DNA from: Pseudocercospora fijiensis CIRAD86
Lineage: Eukaryota; Ascomycota; Dothideomycetes; Mycosphaerellales; Mycosphaerellaceae
DNA: 15,620 nt
Reading direction: 5' to 3'
Assembly: GCF_000340215.1 (NCBI RefSeq)
Contig: NW_006921541.1
Coordinates: 3,841,737-3,857,356 of the forward strand
This document shows positions 1 through 8,478 of the stretch, piece after piece; the stretch's first letter is position 1; each line of letters starts with the position of its first letter. A program made the position numbers and the translations under genes. The notes beneath the pieces are model-generated. The model was not told where the DNA came from. It saw nothing but the letters and a program-made list of their open reading frames with translations, and made no database searches.

Positions 1-3000
1 AAGCGATGTTAACATTTACCCGATAGTCTATACGACTAGAGGTATATTACTAAAAAGTTTTCCGCTATTCCTAGGGGATCGAGGCTAACGCCGGAGAGAC
101 TAGCGAACATTAAACCTAGCATCGAGCTTTCGGATCTTAAACTAGATTTGCTATACGAGCTTCTATACAACCGCGAAGCCGTATTAGTATATAACTTTAC
201 GTATCTAGGTAGGATTAACCCGGAGGTTGCCCCTCTATAAAGGATCCGAACGATCGAGTATAAGCCTTAGGTACACCTAGGGTTTAAGCTAAACCTAAGC
301 CTAAGAGGTGTAGTTGTAGACATAATACGGCAGCGTATAAAGGCTAGCACCTTAGAGCCTTCCTATGCCTCGTATCGCAACCTATACTTCCTAGTTTAAA
401 AGAAGACAGCTCCTAGGGAACTAAAGAAGTACCGTCTAATTAACGCTATATAAAAGTTTAACGTAGTTACGATTAGAGATGCTAACCTCCCTCCGGAGAC
501 TAATAGGTTCTCGGAAGCTTTTGCTAACTATATTGTAGCCTTACTAGTTAATGTTTTCTCGGGCTACGACTAGATCCCTCTCTATCCTAATAGCCGCGAC
601 CTTACTAGTTTCGAGATACCTCTTAGGCTATATAGACAAACTACCCTTCTATAAGAGGCAACCAACTCCGTAGCCTAGTTCGTTCGTATTATAAACTAAG
701 TCCTCGCGGCCTATATCTCCTATATAGCGATGCCTTTCCTTAACGATATCGGCATTAAGGGCCCTAAAACTAGGTACGACAATAAAGAAGTAGAGCCTAG
801 TATCCGTAGGTTCTTTCTCGAACACATTTAGAATCTCGATAGTGTCCTCTACGACCTAGAGCGAGCTAACCTAATAGTGTATAGGGAGAAGCTTTAGCTC
901 CTATATAAACGAATAAACATTGTCGGGTTTGTAACTAATAAGAACGGCCGCTATCCTAATAATGTACGGGTCCTAAAGATTATATCCTAGCTAGACCCTA
1001 CCTATTAGAAAGATGTCCGGATCTAGCTTAGAGTAGTCTCCTACTTCCGTATCTAGGTCGAAAACTTTGCGTTAGTATACAAGCCTCTATACGCCTTACT
1101 TAAGAAGGATATAGAGTTTGTATAGACCTCCGTTTACTAAGCCGCTAAGGACAAGGTTACTAAGGCGCTTATTAGCGCGCCTACGCTTACCTCTATTAAC
1201 TACTCGGAAGGCGTAGGTCTACTAATTGTTACTATCGACTCGAGCGGGGAAGGCTACGGCGAGATACTAATATAGTATAATCGTAAGGAGCCCTCCTTAT
1301 GTTACCCTATCCGGTACGAGTCCGGTCTATAGAAACCTATCGAGGCCCGATACGATACTAGCAAGCGAGAGTGCCTTAGTGTCTATAAGGCTCTTAAGAA
1401 GTTCCGACCCTAGCTCTTTAGAGTGTTTTTTCGCCTAGAAGTCGACACTTAGACGCTAGTCTATTAACTTAACCGTATAGCCTCCGACTTGCCTAACTCT
1501 ACGATAGCTCGGTAGGTTGCCTAGATCTATTTGTTTGATTTCGACGCCTTCTATATTCCTAGCAAGAAGCATACTAGACCGGATAGCCTTTCTAGAAGGC
1601 CTGCTATAAAGGAAGACATCGCCGAGATAATAGAAGAAGAGGATGTCGACGCGGTTATTAACTGCACCTTCTTTACTACCTTCTATATTAATACTATACC
1701 GGTAATTACTAGGTCTACTACCGACGACTAACCTAGTAACTAGCCTAACGACGACCCTGCTACTAACGGCGAGGACTAGGACGATACTAAGGCGGGCGAA
1801 CTAGGTAGGGATAATATCCTTAATAGGGTCTACTCCGACGACTCCTATAATATCGCCTACTTCCTTACCTATACGAAGAGAGCTCCTAGTCTATCGAAGA
1901 GTTAATACCGTCGTATTATTCGCTATTCTCGGAGGTTCCTTATTAAGGATCGCATCCTTTAGCGATAGGCTATAGTTAATACGCTACTCTAGCGTATTAT
2001 TAACGATCTAGTAGCCCGATAGGAAATCCTTCGTTCTATTTACGATAAGCTCGGCTACCGGGCGGCGGAGGGCACCTTCGATGTCCTTCGTCGTCGCTAC
2101 TAGTAGGACGGCGTATAGGCTAATGTCTCCCGCTACTATAAGAGCTGTCCTAAGTGCAACTTTAGGAACAGCTACCGACGTCTAGGAGAGCTACGTATCC
2201 CTACTGCCTAGTTAGTTAGGGAGCGGTAGTATAGCGATAGGGTCTATCTTAGCCGTAATAATAGCCTATATATTATTCGAGAGAGTCTTTCTCGATAGCC
2301 GGAGGCCTATTATTTCTATAAGGGTTATAGTACTATTAATGCCCGTAACATAGCTACCTTCCTATTTAAGGATCTGTTTTGCCGCTAGGGAACACCTTAC
2401 GAGGTTATCTTAGACAATACTACGAATAATATAGCTAAAGAAGTTTAAGCGCTACTTGTTTCGTATAAGGCGAAGAACGTTCGCATCTCCCCGTACTATC
2501 CCTAGTCGAATGCTATTATTAAGCGTAGCTATCGGTCTTTAATTGATGCCCTATCTAAGATAACTAATAGTAGCGACAGGTCCGTTCCTATCTCTACCCG
2601 CGTTCTAGCCCTTCTCTAGGCGGATCGAACTACTATTATCGATACGACTAGACTTACGCTAGTAGAGCTTATAATTAGAAGGGACGCCGTTCTTCCGATT
2701 AAGTTGTCTTACCGTACGTATAGCGTTTACGACTAGGGGTCTGTTCGTACTAGAGCAGATCTCCTTACCCTACGCGCTAAGGCTCTTAAGGATATAACTA
2801 CTACTTCTTAGGAGGGACTTGCTCGATAACGTCGCCTTCGTAAGGAGGCTAAGTAGTATTTCGACGACTATAATACTGTTAACTAGGAGCCTCTAAAGGT
2901 TGGCGATATAGTCCTTCTATACCGGTCCGAACTAGAATATAGTTACTCCTATAAGCTAGCCTTTAAGTAGAAGGGTCCTTATAGAGTAAAGGAGGTCCTT

Positions 3001-3441
3001 TACTCGGGTTCCGTATACCTTCTTTAGGAGCTAGATAGTGCTACCTTAAAGCACTCTCACCCTCGGGCTAATCTAAAGAAGATCGTTAAGTTACGCGAAC
3101 CTGCCTACCCTCCGCCGACCGAGGAGGAAGTTAGTGCCTCTACGGACCCTCTACCGTCCTTAGATGCCTATCGGGAGGAGGATCCTACCGCTATTATAGA
3201 TCCTATTCTGCCTAAGAACTATGCCTATCCCTAGATTCGTCTTAGTAAGCTATTAGGAATAACTTAAGAACAAAGGGAGGGTTATATACGGATTAACTAT
3301 ATATAGAGCGTTTCCGATATTAATTCCGATTCTAATAGTAAACTAGACTTCTAGCTATCTAACTCTAACTCCGAGGAACCTAACTAGTCTAGCGATAAAG
3401 ACCGCCTAGAATTATAGCTAGACGACCCCGAGACTAAATAA
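1..3441 (+). pseudogene. Ty3/gypsy pol polyprotein, left copy, RIP-degraded, 5' end outside window
   Basis: Reading frame 1 runs from the first base to TAA 3439-3441 without a frameshift but with many TAG/TAA codons where Gln or Trp is expected. Seen in order: a pre-RT linker (residues 1-140); reverse transcriptase from YRLINA (residue 144), with motif A ending SGYD (184-190) and an FLND box (246-249); RNase H with DSSGEGYG (Asp 413) and a later VDT (Asp 482); the HHCC integrase zinc site read as YDKLGY (681-686, His changed to Tyr) plus CPKC (716-719); integrase core Asp 746 and Asp 805; and a GPY module at 992-994. This matches the domain order of fungal gypsy elements. Catalytic losses are motif A Asp184 to Asn, FLDD to FLND, and the DDE Glu to Lys at 841, which keeps the D-35-E spacing. 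An intact stretch at 1531-1731 is part of this frame. No gag or protease is seen, as they would lie to the left. The frame stays open a little past 3441 if that TAA was a Gln codon. Confidence 0.93.
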
Positions 3442-3704
3442 TTGCTTGCTCTTCCTTACCTCTATCTGCCTCTACTACGTTGCTTCCTTGCTCTTATCGA
3501 TCGTTCTCCGCGCTATTAATATAGTACCGCCCTATACCTTTAGTCCTTACCTATTGTCTGTTCCTGCTAATATTTATACTCTCGTTTATTACTTTTAGTT
3601 TATCCTATTATTGTCTTTTGCTTTTGCCTTTACCTTCGATTAATGTTGCTATAACTTTATTCCTTCGCTCTTATTTCCTTAGATAGAACTATACGAGGCG
3701 TATT
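3442..3704 (+). other. Pyrimidine-rich non-coding stretch after pol
   Basis: This stretch is rich in C and T on the plus strand. Translation gives only low-complexity Leu/Tyr/Phe runs with no recognisable domain. The mirror stretch in the right arm (12091-12336) differs from it by many small indels, unlike the flanking pol sequence, so it was not constrained as protein. It probably represents the 3' untranslated part of the element. I see no clear polypurine tract or LTR start in it. Confidence 0.55.
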
Positions 3705-3737
3705 TTCCTAATAATACCCCGGGGGTAGCATTAGGAA
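3705..3737. repeat. GC-rich palindromic motif, left copy 1 (inverted orientation)
   Basis: A 33-bp imperfect palindrome with arms starting TTCCTAAT and ending ATTAGGAA around a CCCCGGGGG core. It belongs to a motif found three times per arm, with half-sites close to TAATGCTACCCC and GGGGGTGTTATTA. Here the half-sites are in reverse order compared with the copies at 4137 and 7380. The right-arm counterpart is 12056-12090. It could be an element terminus, an insertion junction or a transcription-blocking hairpin; the sequence does not decide. Confidence 0.7.
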
Positions 3738-4136
3738 GATAGCCGAACCTAACCCCTCTACCCTTCTAGGACTACTTCCCTCTAGATTCCTAGACTCTAG
3801 TAACCTTCCTTAAGTAACAACGATAATAAGATACTCTACTAGAGGATGTTCCTACCCTAATTAGCACTAGCTATATAGGACACTAAGAAAGGGAGGATCC
3901 CTCTCCCTTTCTAGCTCTTAGATAGACATAGCAACCTAGGCCTATAGCCTCTAAGAATAGGGACCTTAGGCCGCTAAGCTTAGTATCTAGAAGAAAGAAG
4001 AACGTACGGGCTACGTTTATATACCTATTGCTATAAAAGGTAATGCTGCATCTATAACGATAGTGCTATAGGCTAATACAAGCTGCGCTAGGCCTAGGCG
4101 ATTTGCTCCTAGTTGCCGAGCATCTCTAGAGAAAAG
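3738..4136. other. Non-coding segment between two palindromic motifs
   Basis: No reading frame of note in any frame. The ends begin TAGCATTAG (3726) and finish CTAATGCTA (4137-4145), so the segment is bounded by short inverted repeats, as a small inverted-repeat element or an LTR would be. It contains a TATA-like run near 4018-4038 and the hairpin at 3886-3912. The mirror segment is 11656-12055. Possible readings are an LTR, a solo LTR or a small non-autonomous insertion. No second copy within the same arm was found that would prove an LTR. Confidence 0.4.
3886..3912. repeat. Hairpin, 10-bp stem
   Basis: AGAAAGGGAG pairs with CTCCCTTTCT across a 7-nt loop. The right arm keeps it at 11880-11906 with one mismatch, so it predates the split of the two copies. 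The purine side resembles the AAGAAAGGGAGG run in the LTR-like sequence near 7496. Function unknown. Confidence 0.6.
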
Positions 4137-4163
4137 CTAATGCTACCCCGGGGGTGTTATTAG
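4137..4163. repeat. GC-rich palindromic motif, left copy 2
   Basis: Half-sites CTAATGCTACCCC and GGGGGTGTTATTAG abut each other. The second half-site begins TGTTATTAG, which would be a legal start for an LTR or element end. The same motif in the same orientation lies at 7380-7404, so the two bracket the promoter and the unknown ORF as a unit of about 3.2 kb. The right-arm counterpart is 11629-11655. Confidence 0.7.
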
Positions 4164-4586
4164 TCCCGCTAGCCTTACTACTATAGATTACTACTAGGTA
4201 CTCGAACTAACTAGTCGCATTTCGAGTACGCGGGAATCTACGAAAGCTAGAGGTTAATAAAGGCGCGTAGTCGCTACTAGCAATTAGCTAGATCGATTGT
4301 TAAACTTTAGCTATCCTACTAATAAAAGAGTCTCGTATATAGCTTTACTTTTTAGGGTCTATATATAATCGTTATCCGTTTGCTTTACCGGAATATACGG
4401 ACTACGCTACCTTCGTACCCTATTTAAGGCGAGCTTTCTAAGCTCTTTCTTCTACTCGAACACTAACTAACTTACTACCGCCTACCCCCTCCCCCTCCTT
4501 CTATCTAAACCCTTTAATTATTATTAACAAGCTACGAACGTTTTTGCAAACTCGTTACTAACTCCTTTCCGCTCTAGTCGACTAAG
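4164..4586 (+). promoter_or_regulatory. Promoter-like leader of the unknown ORF, with TATA box and CT-rich tract
   Basis: Non-coding. A TATA-like run TATATATAA is at 4360-4368 and a C/T tract at about 4481-4505, followed by the ATG at 4587. A TATA box plus a pyrimidine-rich stretch ahead of the start codon is a common arrangement in fungal Pol II promoters. Both elements are mirrored in the right arm (11424-11431 and about 11291-11310). This suggests that the downstream ORF once had its own promoter. RIP probably left it silent. Confidence 0.5.
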
Positions 4587-7322
4587 ATGTCTTCCGGCGC
4601 CCCGAATCCGCTAGGCGCTAGTAGTAGTAGTAACCTACTAGCCCTAAACCTAGGCGTACTAGTCCCGATCGAAGCCCCCTCCGATAGCGCCTTAGCTACT
4701 ATAACTAGCCTCGAGCACTGCTTCTAGATCGTTACCGCCCTTAAAGACCCTTAAGAGAAGATCTAGAACGCTCGTACCCTGCTACGCGTTATTAATAGGA
4801 ATATTAAGAAGGCTGCTATCTTAGTTACGTATAGTATAAACAACTTGCGTTAGTCTATTAGTAAGCGTATCTTTAAGCGCGAGGTCCTTAACGATATAGA
4901 TATCGAATAAGCCTTTCCTATCGTCTATAGCCTCGAGACGGCCGGTACCTAGATTCGTTTACGCTTTAAGACCCTCGACTAGGCCTTCGAATATTAGGGA
5001 GGACTAAGTAGTCTTCCTAAGAGCCTTATTAACTTCGCCTACGGTAGATAAGAGCGTATAAAGCAGGTCTCTTTGTTCGTTAATAAGTATAAGGTCCGTC
5101 GTTAAGGCGCTAAGTATCTTTCCCGCACTATAATCTATCGTATGTTTACCGCTAGTAAGAAGGTAGGCAAGCAGTTACTTAACTTGTCCTTTGCGCTTAA
5201 CGACTTTACGATATCCTACTAGAAGCGGTACTACGATACAATTATCTAGATCGATCTTAATATATAGACAACTAAGGATCTACTAAAAGAGAAGGGCTAT
5301 CGCATTAATAGTGTAGGTTTTATTATTAAAGGTTAAGAGGCTCCTATCGTTAATATCCTTAAACGTAAGGCTCTTCGCCTAGAAATAGAGGCCGATACGG
5401 CTACTAGTCTCGCGCTCGCTACGGAGATATAGGCTTAAGACCGTCGCTCGACCCGTAACCGTAAGGTCCCTTAGGAAGTTAAGGACGAGCGCGCTAAGGC
5501 CGAAGCAGCGCGTAAGAAGGCATTATATACTCGCTAGGCCCTCCGCAAGGCTACTAAGAAGTATAGCGCCCCTTCTAGGGCTAACTATAGTACTAACTAT
5601 AGTAACTCGGATGTTAATATACTAGATATACTACTAGAAGATATCTCCTCCGAAGGCTCCTTTAGCGAGCGTAGAGATAGAGGGCTCTCGCCGATCCTAT
5701 TAACTAAGAACATCTATAGTTCTTATAAGGGCGACTCTATTGCGTACCTTATTACTAAAATCGATATAGTTCCTAAAGCCGATATAGGCAAAGCTCCTAC
5801 CGCCCTATCTATCTATTAATAGCTCGACGACCTTAGTAAGCTAGGAGAAGAGCTGTTCTCTATATATACTAACTATATTAAGAAGGCCGCTAAGGTCTAT
5901 AGTCTCTATGCTAGTACTAAGGCGATTGTCCTCGTCGGCTGCCTATTAAAGATTAGTCGCGAGGTTCCTAATTAAGACGCCTTCGCTACCCTTAAGGCTA
6001 ATTAGGCCTATACTAACTAGTTTCCTAGACGCCCTATTGCCGCCCCGATATCTCTAGGACTCTACGCGTTTAACCCTACTAGTACTGTTACTCGTACCCT
6101 TACGCTAACGGATCGCTAGAGCAAGTTCGTTACCGGCATCCTTAGCTAAGGCACTTCCTTCGACCGCTTTCGCTAGACTAGTAATGCTATCTTCCCTTAA
6201 GTCTTTAGCTAGTTGTAAGAGCCTCGTAGAGCATATCTTCCTTTCCTTATCGACCTAATATAGGAGGAGTTTGAAATATACCTTTAGTATATACGTACGA
6301 TGCCTAAGTCTAAGTAGGAAGGCCGCAATACCCTTTAAACTTATAGTGTAAGCAACTAAATCGTCCGCTAGTACCCTACCCTATAGCTCTTAGCTGTCGC
6401 CCTTCGACCTAATTACGTATACGAGCTTATCTCTGTCCCTAAGCCTACTAAGTTCTTTAAGGTTAGCGGTACTTATAAAAACTGTCCTTCTAAGGAGTCT
6501 GCTCGTCTCGGACAAGATATAGTTAAGCTCGTAGCTAGCGAGGGTGCTAGTTACCTACGCATTAAGGTCTATCTTATGTCTAAGGATAAGACTAGCTACT
6601 CTACTATTATCGAAAGTATATATTAGCCCGAGGTCTTTGCGAACTAGGTTAAGAAGCTTAAGGCTCGTAGCCTAGTCCCGCTAAGCAAGATCGGTAAGCT
6701 TACTAACAAGCACCTTACTAACGACGACCTCGACTATATATTCGATAATTAGCCTAATAGTAAGGGGCGTAAGGCGGAGTAGATCCTTAACCCTCTAAAG
6801 GAGTACGAAGTCTCTATTTAGATACTATACCTACTATATAGTAATCTAAAGACTAAGAGCAACCGTATATTAATTAACCTAGGCTACTCTCGCGTTATCG
6901 ACGGCACTAAGATTAAGGGTTACGACAACTTAACCGTCGCCGAGGTTGCTAAGGCGCACCGCAATCTAACCGCCCTTCTAGGTTCGAATACCTTCGTACC
7001 GTTCCCCTTCTCTACCGCTATCTTAGTCGAAGGCCTTAGTTGCATCTCCGACGCCCTAGTTAGTAGGATTCCTTAGTTAAGTTACGTTATTTAGAACGAA
7101 GTTGAATAGATCCTCTAGCTTAATAATAAGGGACTTAAGGAATATCTATACGATTAGGAGAATACTACGAAGGAAAAGGCTACTAACCTCCTCGTTAATT
7201 AAGCTTTCTACGAGGAATAGTACTTTAGTGCTAATAGCTTTAACGTATACGGAGGAGATTTCGAGAACCGACTAGCAGATAAGGTTATTGCTAGTAAGGA
7301 TTACGGCGCGTTAAAGCAATAG
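4587..7322 (+). pseudogene. Unrecognised long ORF (about 911 codons), left copy, RIP-degraded
   Basis: I chose ATG 4587 because it follows a promoter-like leader and opens a frame (MSSGAPNP) that stays in register for 2.7 kb; the first likely true stop is TAG 7320-7322, followed directly by a second TAG. Internal stops are almost all TAG/TAA, as RIP makes from CAG, CAA and TGG. Seen in the translation: a Ser-rich N-terminus; a mainly helical-looking first third; a strongly basic Ala/Lys/Arg-rich stretch (about residues 265-328) that may be coiled coil or nucleic-acid binding; a Ser/acidic linker (about 335-370); and a longer C-terminal part. I see no CCHC knuckle, protease, RT, DDE, tyrosine recombinase or transmembrane signature, though RIP could have masked Cys and His as Tyr. 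A 12-bp tandem duplication near 5583-5615 is absent on the right and keeps the frame. It could be a divergent gag, an env-position accessory protein or an unrelated transposon protein; no function is assigned. Confidence 0.75.
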
Positions 7323-7379
7323 TAGGTCTATATAGTATTGCTTAGGAAGTTGTTTTTACATAATTATAGTATCTAGGAT

Positions 7380-7404
7380 TAATACTACCCCGGGGGTGTT
7401 ATTA
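7380..7404. repeat. GC-rich palindromic motif, left copy 3, at the LTR-like boundary
   Basis: Half-sites TTAATACTACCCC and GGGGGTGTTATTA. The GGGGG run immediately before TGTTATTACGG could be the end of a polypurine tract next to the 5' TG of an LTR. The right-arm counterpart is 8397-8421. Confidence 0.65.
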
Positions 7405-7633
7405 CGGAGTTCTAAAAATAGCCTTAGCTAAGAACGCTAAGGATGCATATATGTTTGTTTTAAGCGCGCAATGTAAAGCGTATCTAGTTAGATACGAAGA
7501 AAGGGAGGGATATTAGCTAGTAACCGGCCCTATACCTATAGGCCAGTTTTGAGCCTATATAAGAGGCCTCCTTCTACATTGTAGGTAGAGCATTAACCTC
7601 GTATAGTATATTGTTTATATTACACTTCTATAA
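7397..7633 (+). repeat. LTR-like sequence, left copy (3' end uncertain)
   Basis: Starts TGTTATTACGG after a GGGGG run. It has a purine tract AAGAAAGGGAGGGA near 7496, a TATA box TATATAAG at 7556-7563, and a short AT-rich end near CTTCTATAA (7625-7633). The layout fits an LTR with its Pol II promoter reading toward the centre of the window. The mirror copy is 8166-8404 on the minus strand. No direct-repeat partner is present in this window, and homology between the arms continues past 7633 to 7794, so the 3' boundary is a guess. Confidence 0.5.
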
Positions 7634-7794
7634 TGCCTATATTGCAGGGCTCTAGTTATTAGCCTAAGCGATAGTCTCGTTATCCTATCTTGCTAAACAT
7701 AGCTGCCTATATTGCTATAGGTCATATTACCCTCGGTAGCCTATACTATTACTACAAGTAGTAGTAGTAGTATTAGTTTCCGTCCTTTACTACT
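7634..7794. other. Inner end of the left arm, with trinucleotide hairpin
   Basis: Non-coding. It contains CTATACTATTACTAC and a (GTA)n run separated by AA (7741-7776), which can fold into a stem. Homology with the right arm stops at 7794. The right-arm hairpin is 8023-8058. Such a self-complementary triplet repeat at the inner edge of the arms may have helped the inversion junction to form. Confidence 0.6.
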
Positions 7795-7802
7795 TAGTAT
7801 CG

Positions 7803-8010
7803 ATATTACCTATATTTAAAGAGACAGATTATAAGATTAATCATAATAGAAGGTAAAAAGGTTCCTTTTAGTCCCCTCTATAACCTTAGTAAGCGTAAGC
7901 TTACTATATTACGTAAGTACCTAGAGGAAAACCTAGCTAATAGTCGTATTCGGTATAGTAATAGCCCTACTAGTATACTAATCCTGTTTATACTAAAGAA
8001 GGATAGTAGT
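7803..8010 (+). pseudogene. Fragment of a second gypsy reverse transcriptase, N-terminal part, in the spacer
   Basis: From about 7849 to 8010 the plus strand translates with no stop as the classic N-terminal gypsy RT block: GKKVPFSPLYNLS, then a KYLEENLANSRIR stretch, then ILFILKKDSS (family form PLYNLS...LxEYLxxNLxxGxIRPS...PxxFVxKKDGS). Upstream, TDYKIN (from about 7824) fits the expected TDHKI motif but lies one frame away, so there is a +1 insertion around 7840. The match ends at 8010, just after KKDSS, where the right arm begins. The sequence differs from the pol of the arms, whose RT N-terminus reads differently, so it comes from another gypsy lineage. Only about 70 residues remain, with no catalytic motif. 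Confidence 0.8.
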
Positions 8011-8165
8011 AAAGGACGGGAACTAACACTACTACTACTACTAGTAGTAATAGTATAGGCTACCGAGGGTAACATAACCTATAGCAATATAGGCAGCTAT
8101 GTTTAGTATAATAGGATAATAAGACAGTTGCTTAGGCTAATAACTAGAGCCCTACAATATAGGCA
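8005..8165. other. Inner end of the right arm, with trinucleotide hairpin
   Basis: Mirror of 7634-7794, non-coding. The triplet-repeat hairpin is at 8023-8058, with an (ACT)n run followed by AGTAGTAATAG. The first six bases, AGTAGT, are shared with the end of the RT fragment, which is microhomology at the junction. Confidence 0.6.
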
Positions 8166-8404
8166 TTATAGAAGTGTAATATAAACAATATACTATACGA
8201 GGTTAGTAATCTGTCTACTCTATAGAAGGAGGCCTCTTATATAGGCTTATAACTAGCCTATAGGTATAGGGCCGGTTACTAGCTAATATCCCTCCCTTTC
8301 TTCGTATCTAACTAGACACGTTTTATATTATACGCGCTTAAAACAAACAGGTATACATCCTTAGCGCTCTTAGCTAAGGCTATTTTCAGAACTCCGTAAT
8401 AATA
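8166..8404 (-). repeat. LTR-like sequence, right copy
   Basis: Inverted copy of 7397-7633. The TATA box is at 8236-8243 (minus strand). Its first bases read TATTATTACGG where the left copy has TGTTATTACGG, a TpG to TpA change that removes the canonical TG end. It reads toward the centre, so the two LTR-like sequences face each other. Confidence 0.5.
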
Positions 8405-8421
8405 CCCCCGGGGTAGTATTA
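8397..8421. repeat. GC-rich palindromic motif, right copy 3
   Basis: Mirror of 7380-7404, with half-sites TAATAATACCCCC and GGGGTAGTATTAA read on the plus strand. It differs from the left mainly at TG/TA positions. Confidence 0.65.
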
Positions 8422-8478
8422 ATCCTAGATACTATAATTATACAAAAACAACCTCCTAAGCAACACTATACAGACTTA

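Larger units (their letters stand above)
176..7794 (+). repeat. Left arm of giant inverted repeat
   Basis: Collinear inverted match to 8005-15603. Paired landmarks give position sums between 15772 and 15801 throughout (for example 745 with 15036, 4587 with 11205, 7794 with 8005), so there is no large rearrangement between the arms. Most differences are C/T or G/A, as expected from independent RIP of two similar copies. Confidence 0.92.

Noticed and set aside
3738..4136. CRISPR array or tRNA gene in the non-coding segments
   Set aside because: No regularly spaced repeats, no cloverleaf or internal A/B-box pattern seen on either strand.
4137..4178. Helitron 3' end (hairpin followed by CTAG)
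   Set aside because: A hairpin plus TCCCGCTAG is present at 4137-4178, but the other copies of the motif are not followed by CTRR at a similar distance, CTAG is very common here because of RIP, and there is no Rep/helicase protein.
1..7322. Stop-codon reassignment (TAG/TAA read as Gln)
   Set aside because: The frames read well if TAG/TAA are taken as Gln or Trp, but the CpA/TpG loss covers non-coding parts too, His and Met are altered as well, and CAG/CAA codons still occur. RIP explains all of this.
7878..8075. 65-codon minus-strand ORF across the spacer
   Set aside because: It is antisense to the RT fragment and runs into the triplet repeat; low-complexity Ser/Leu/Arg content, no domain.
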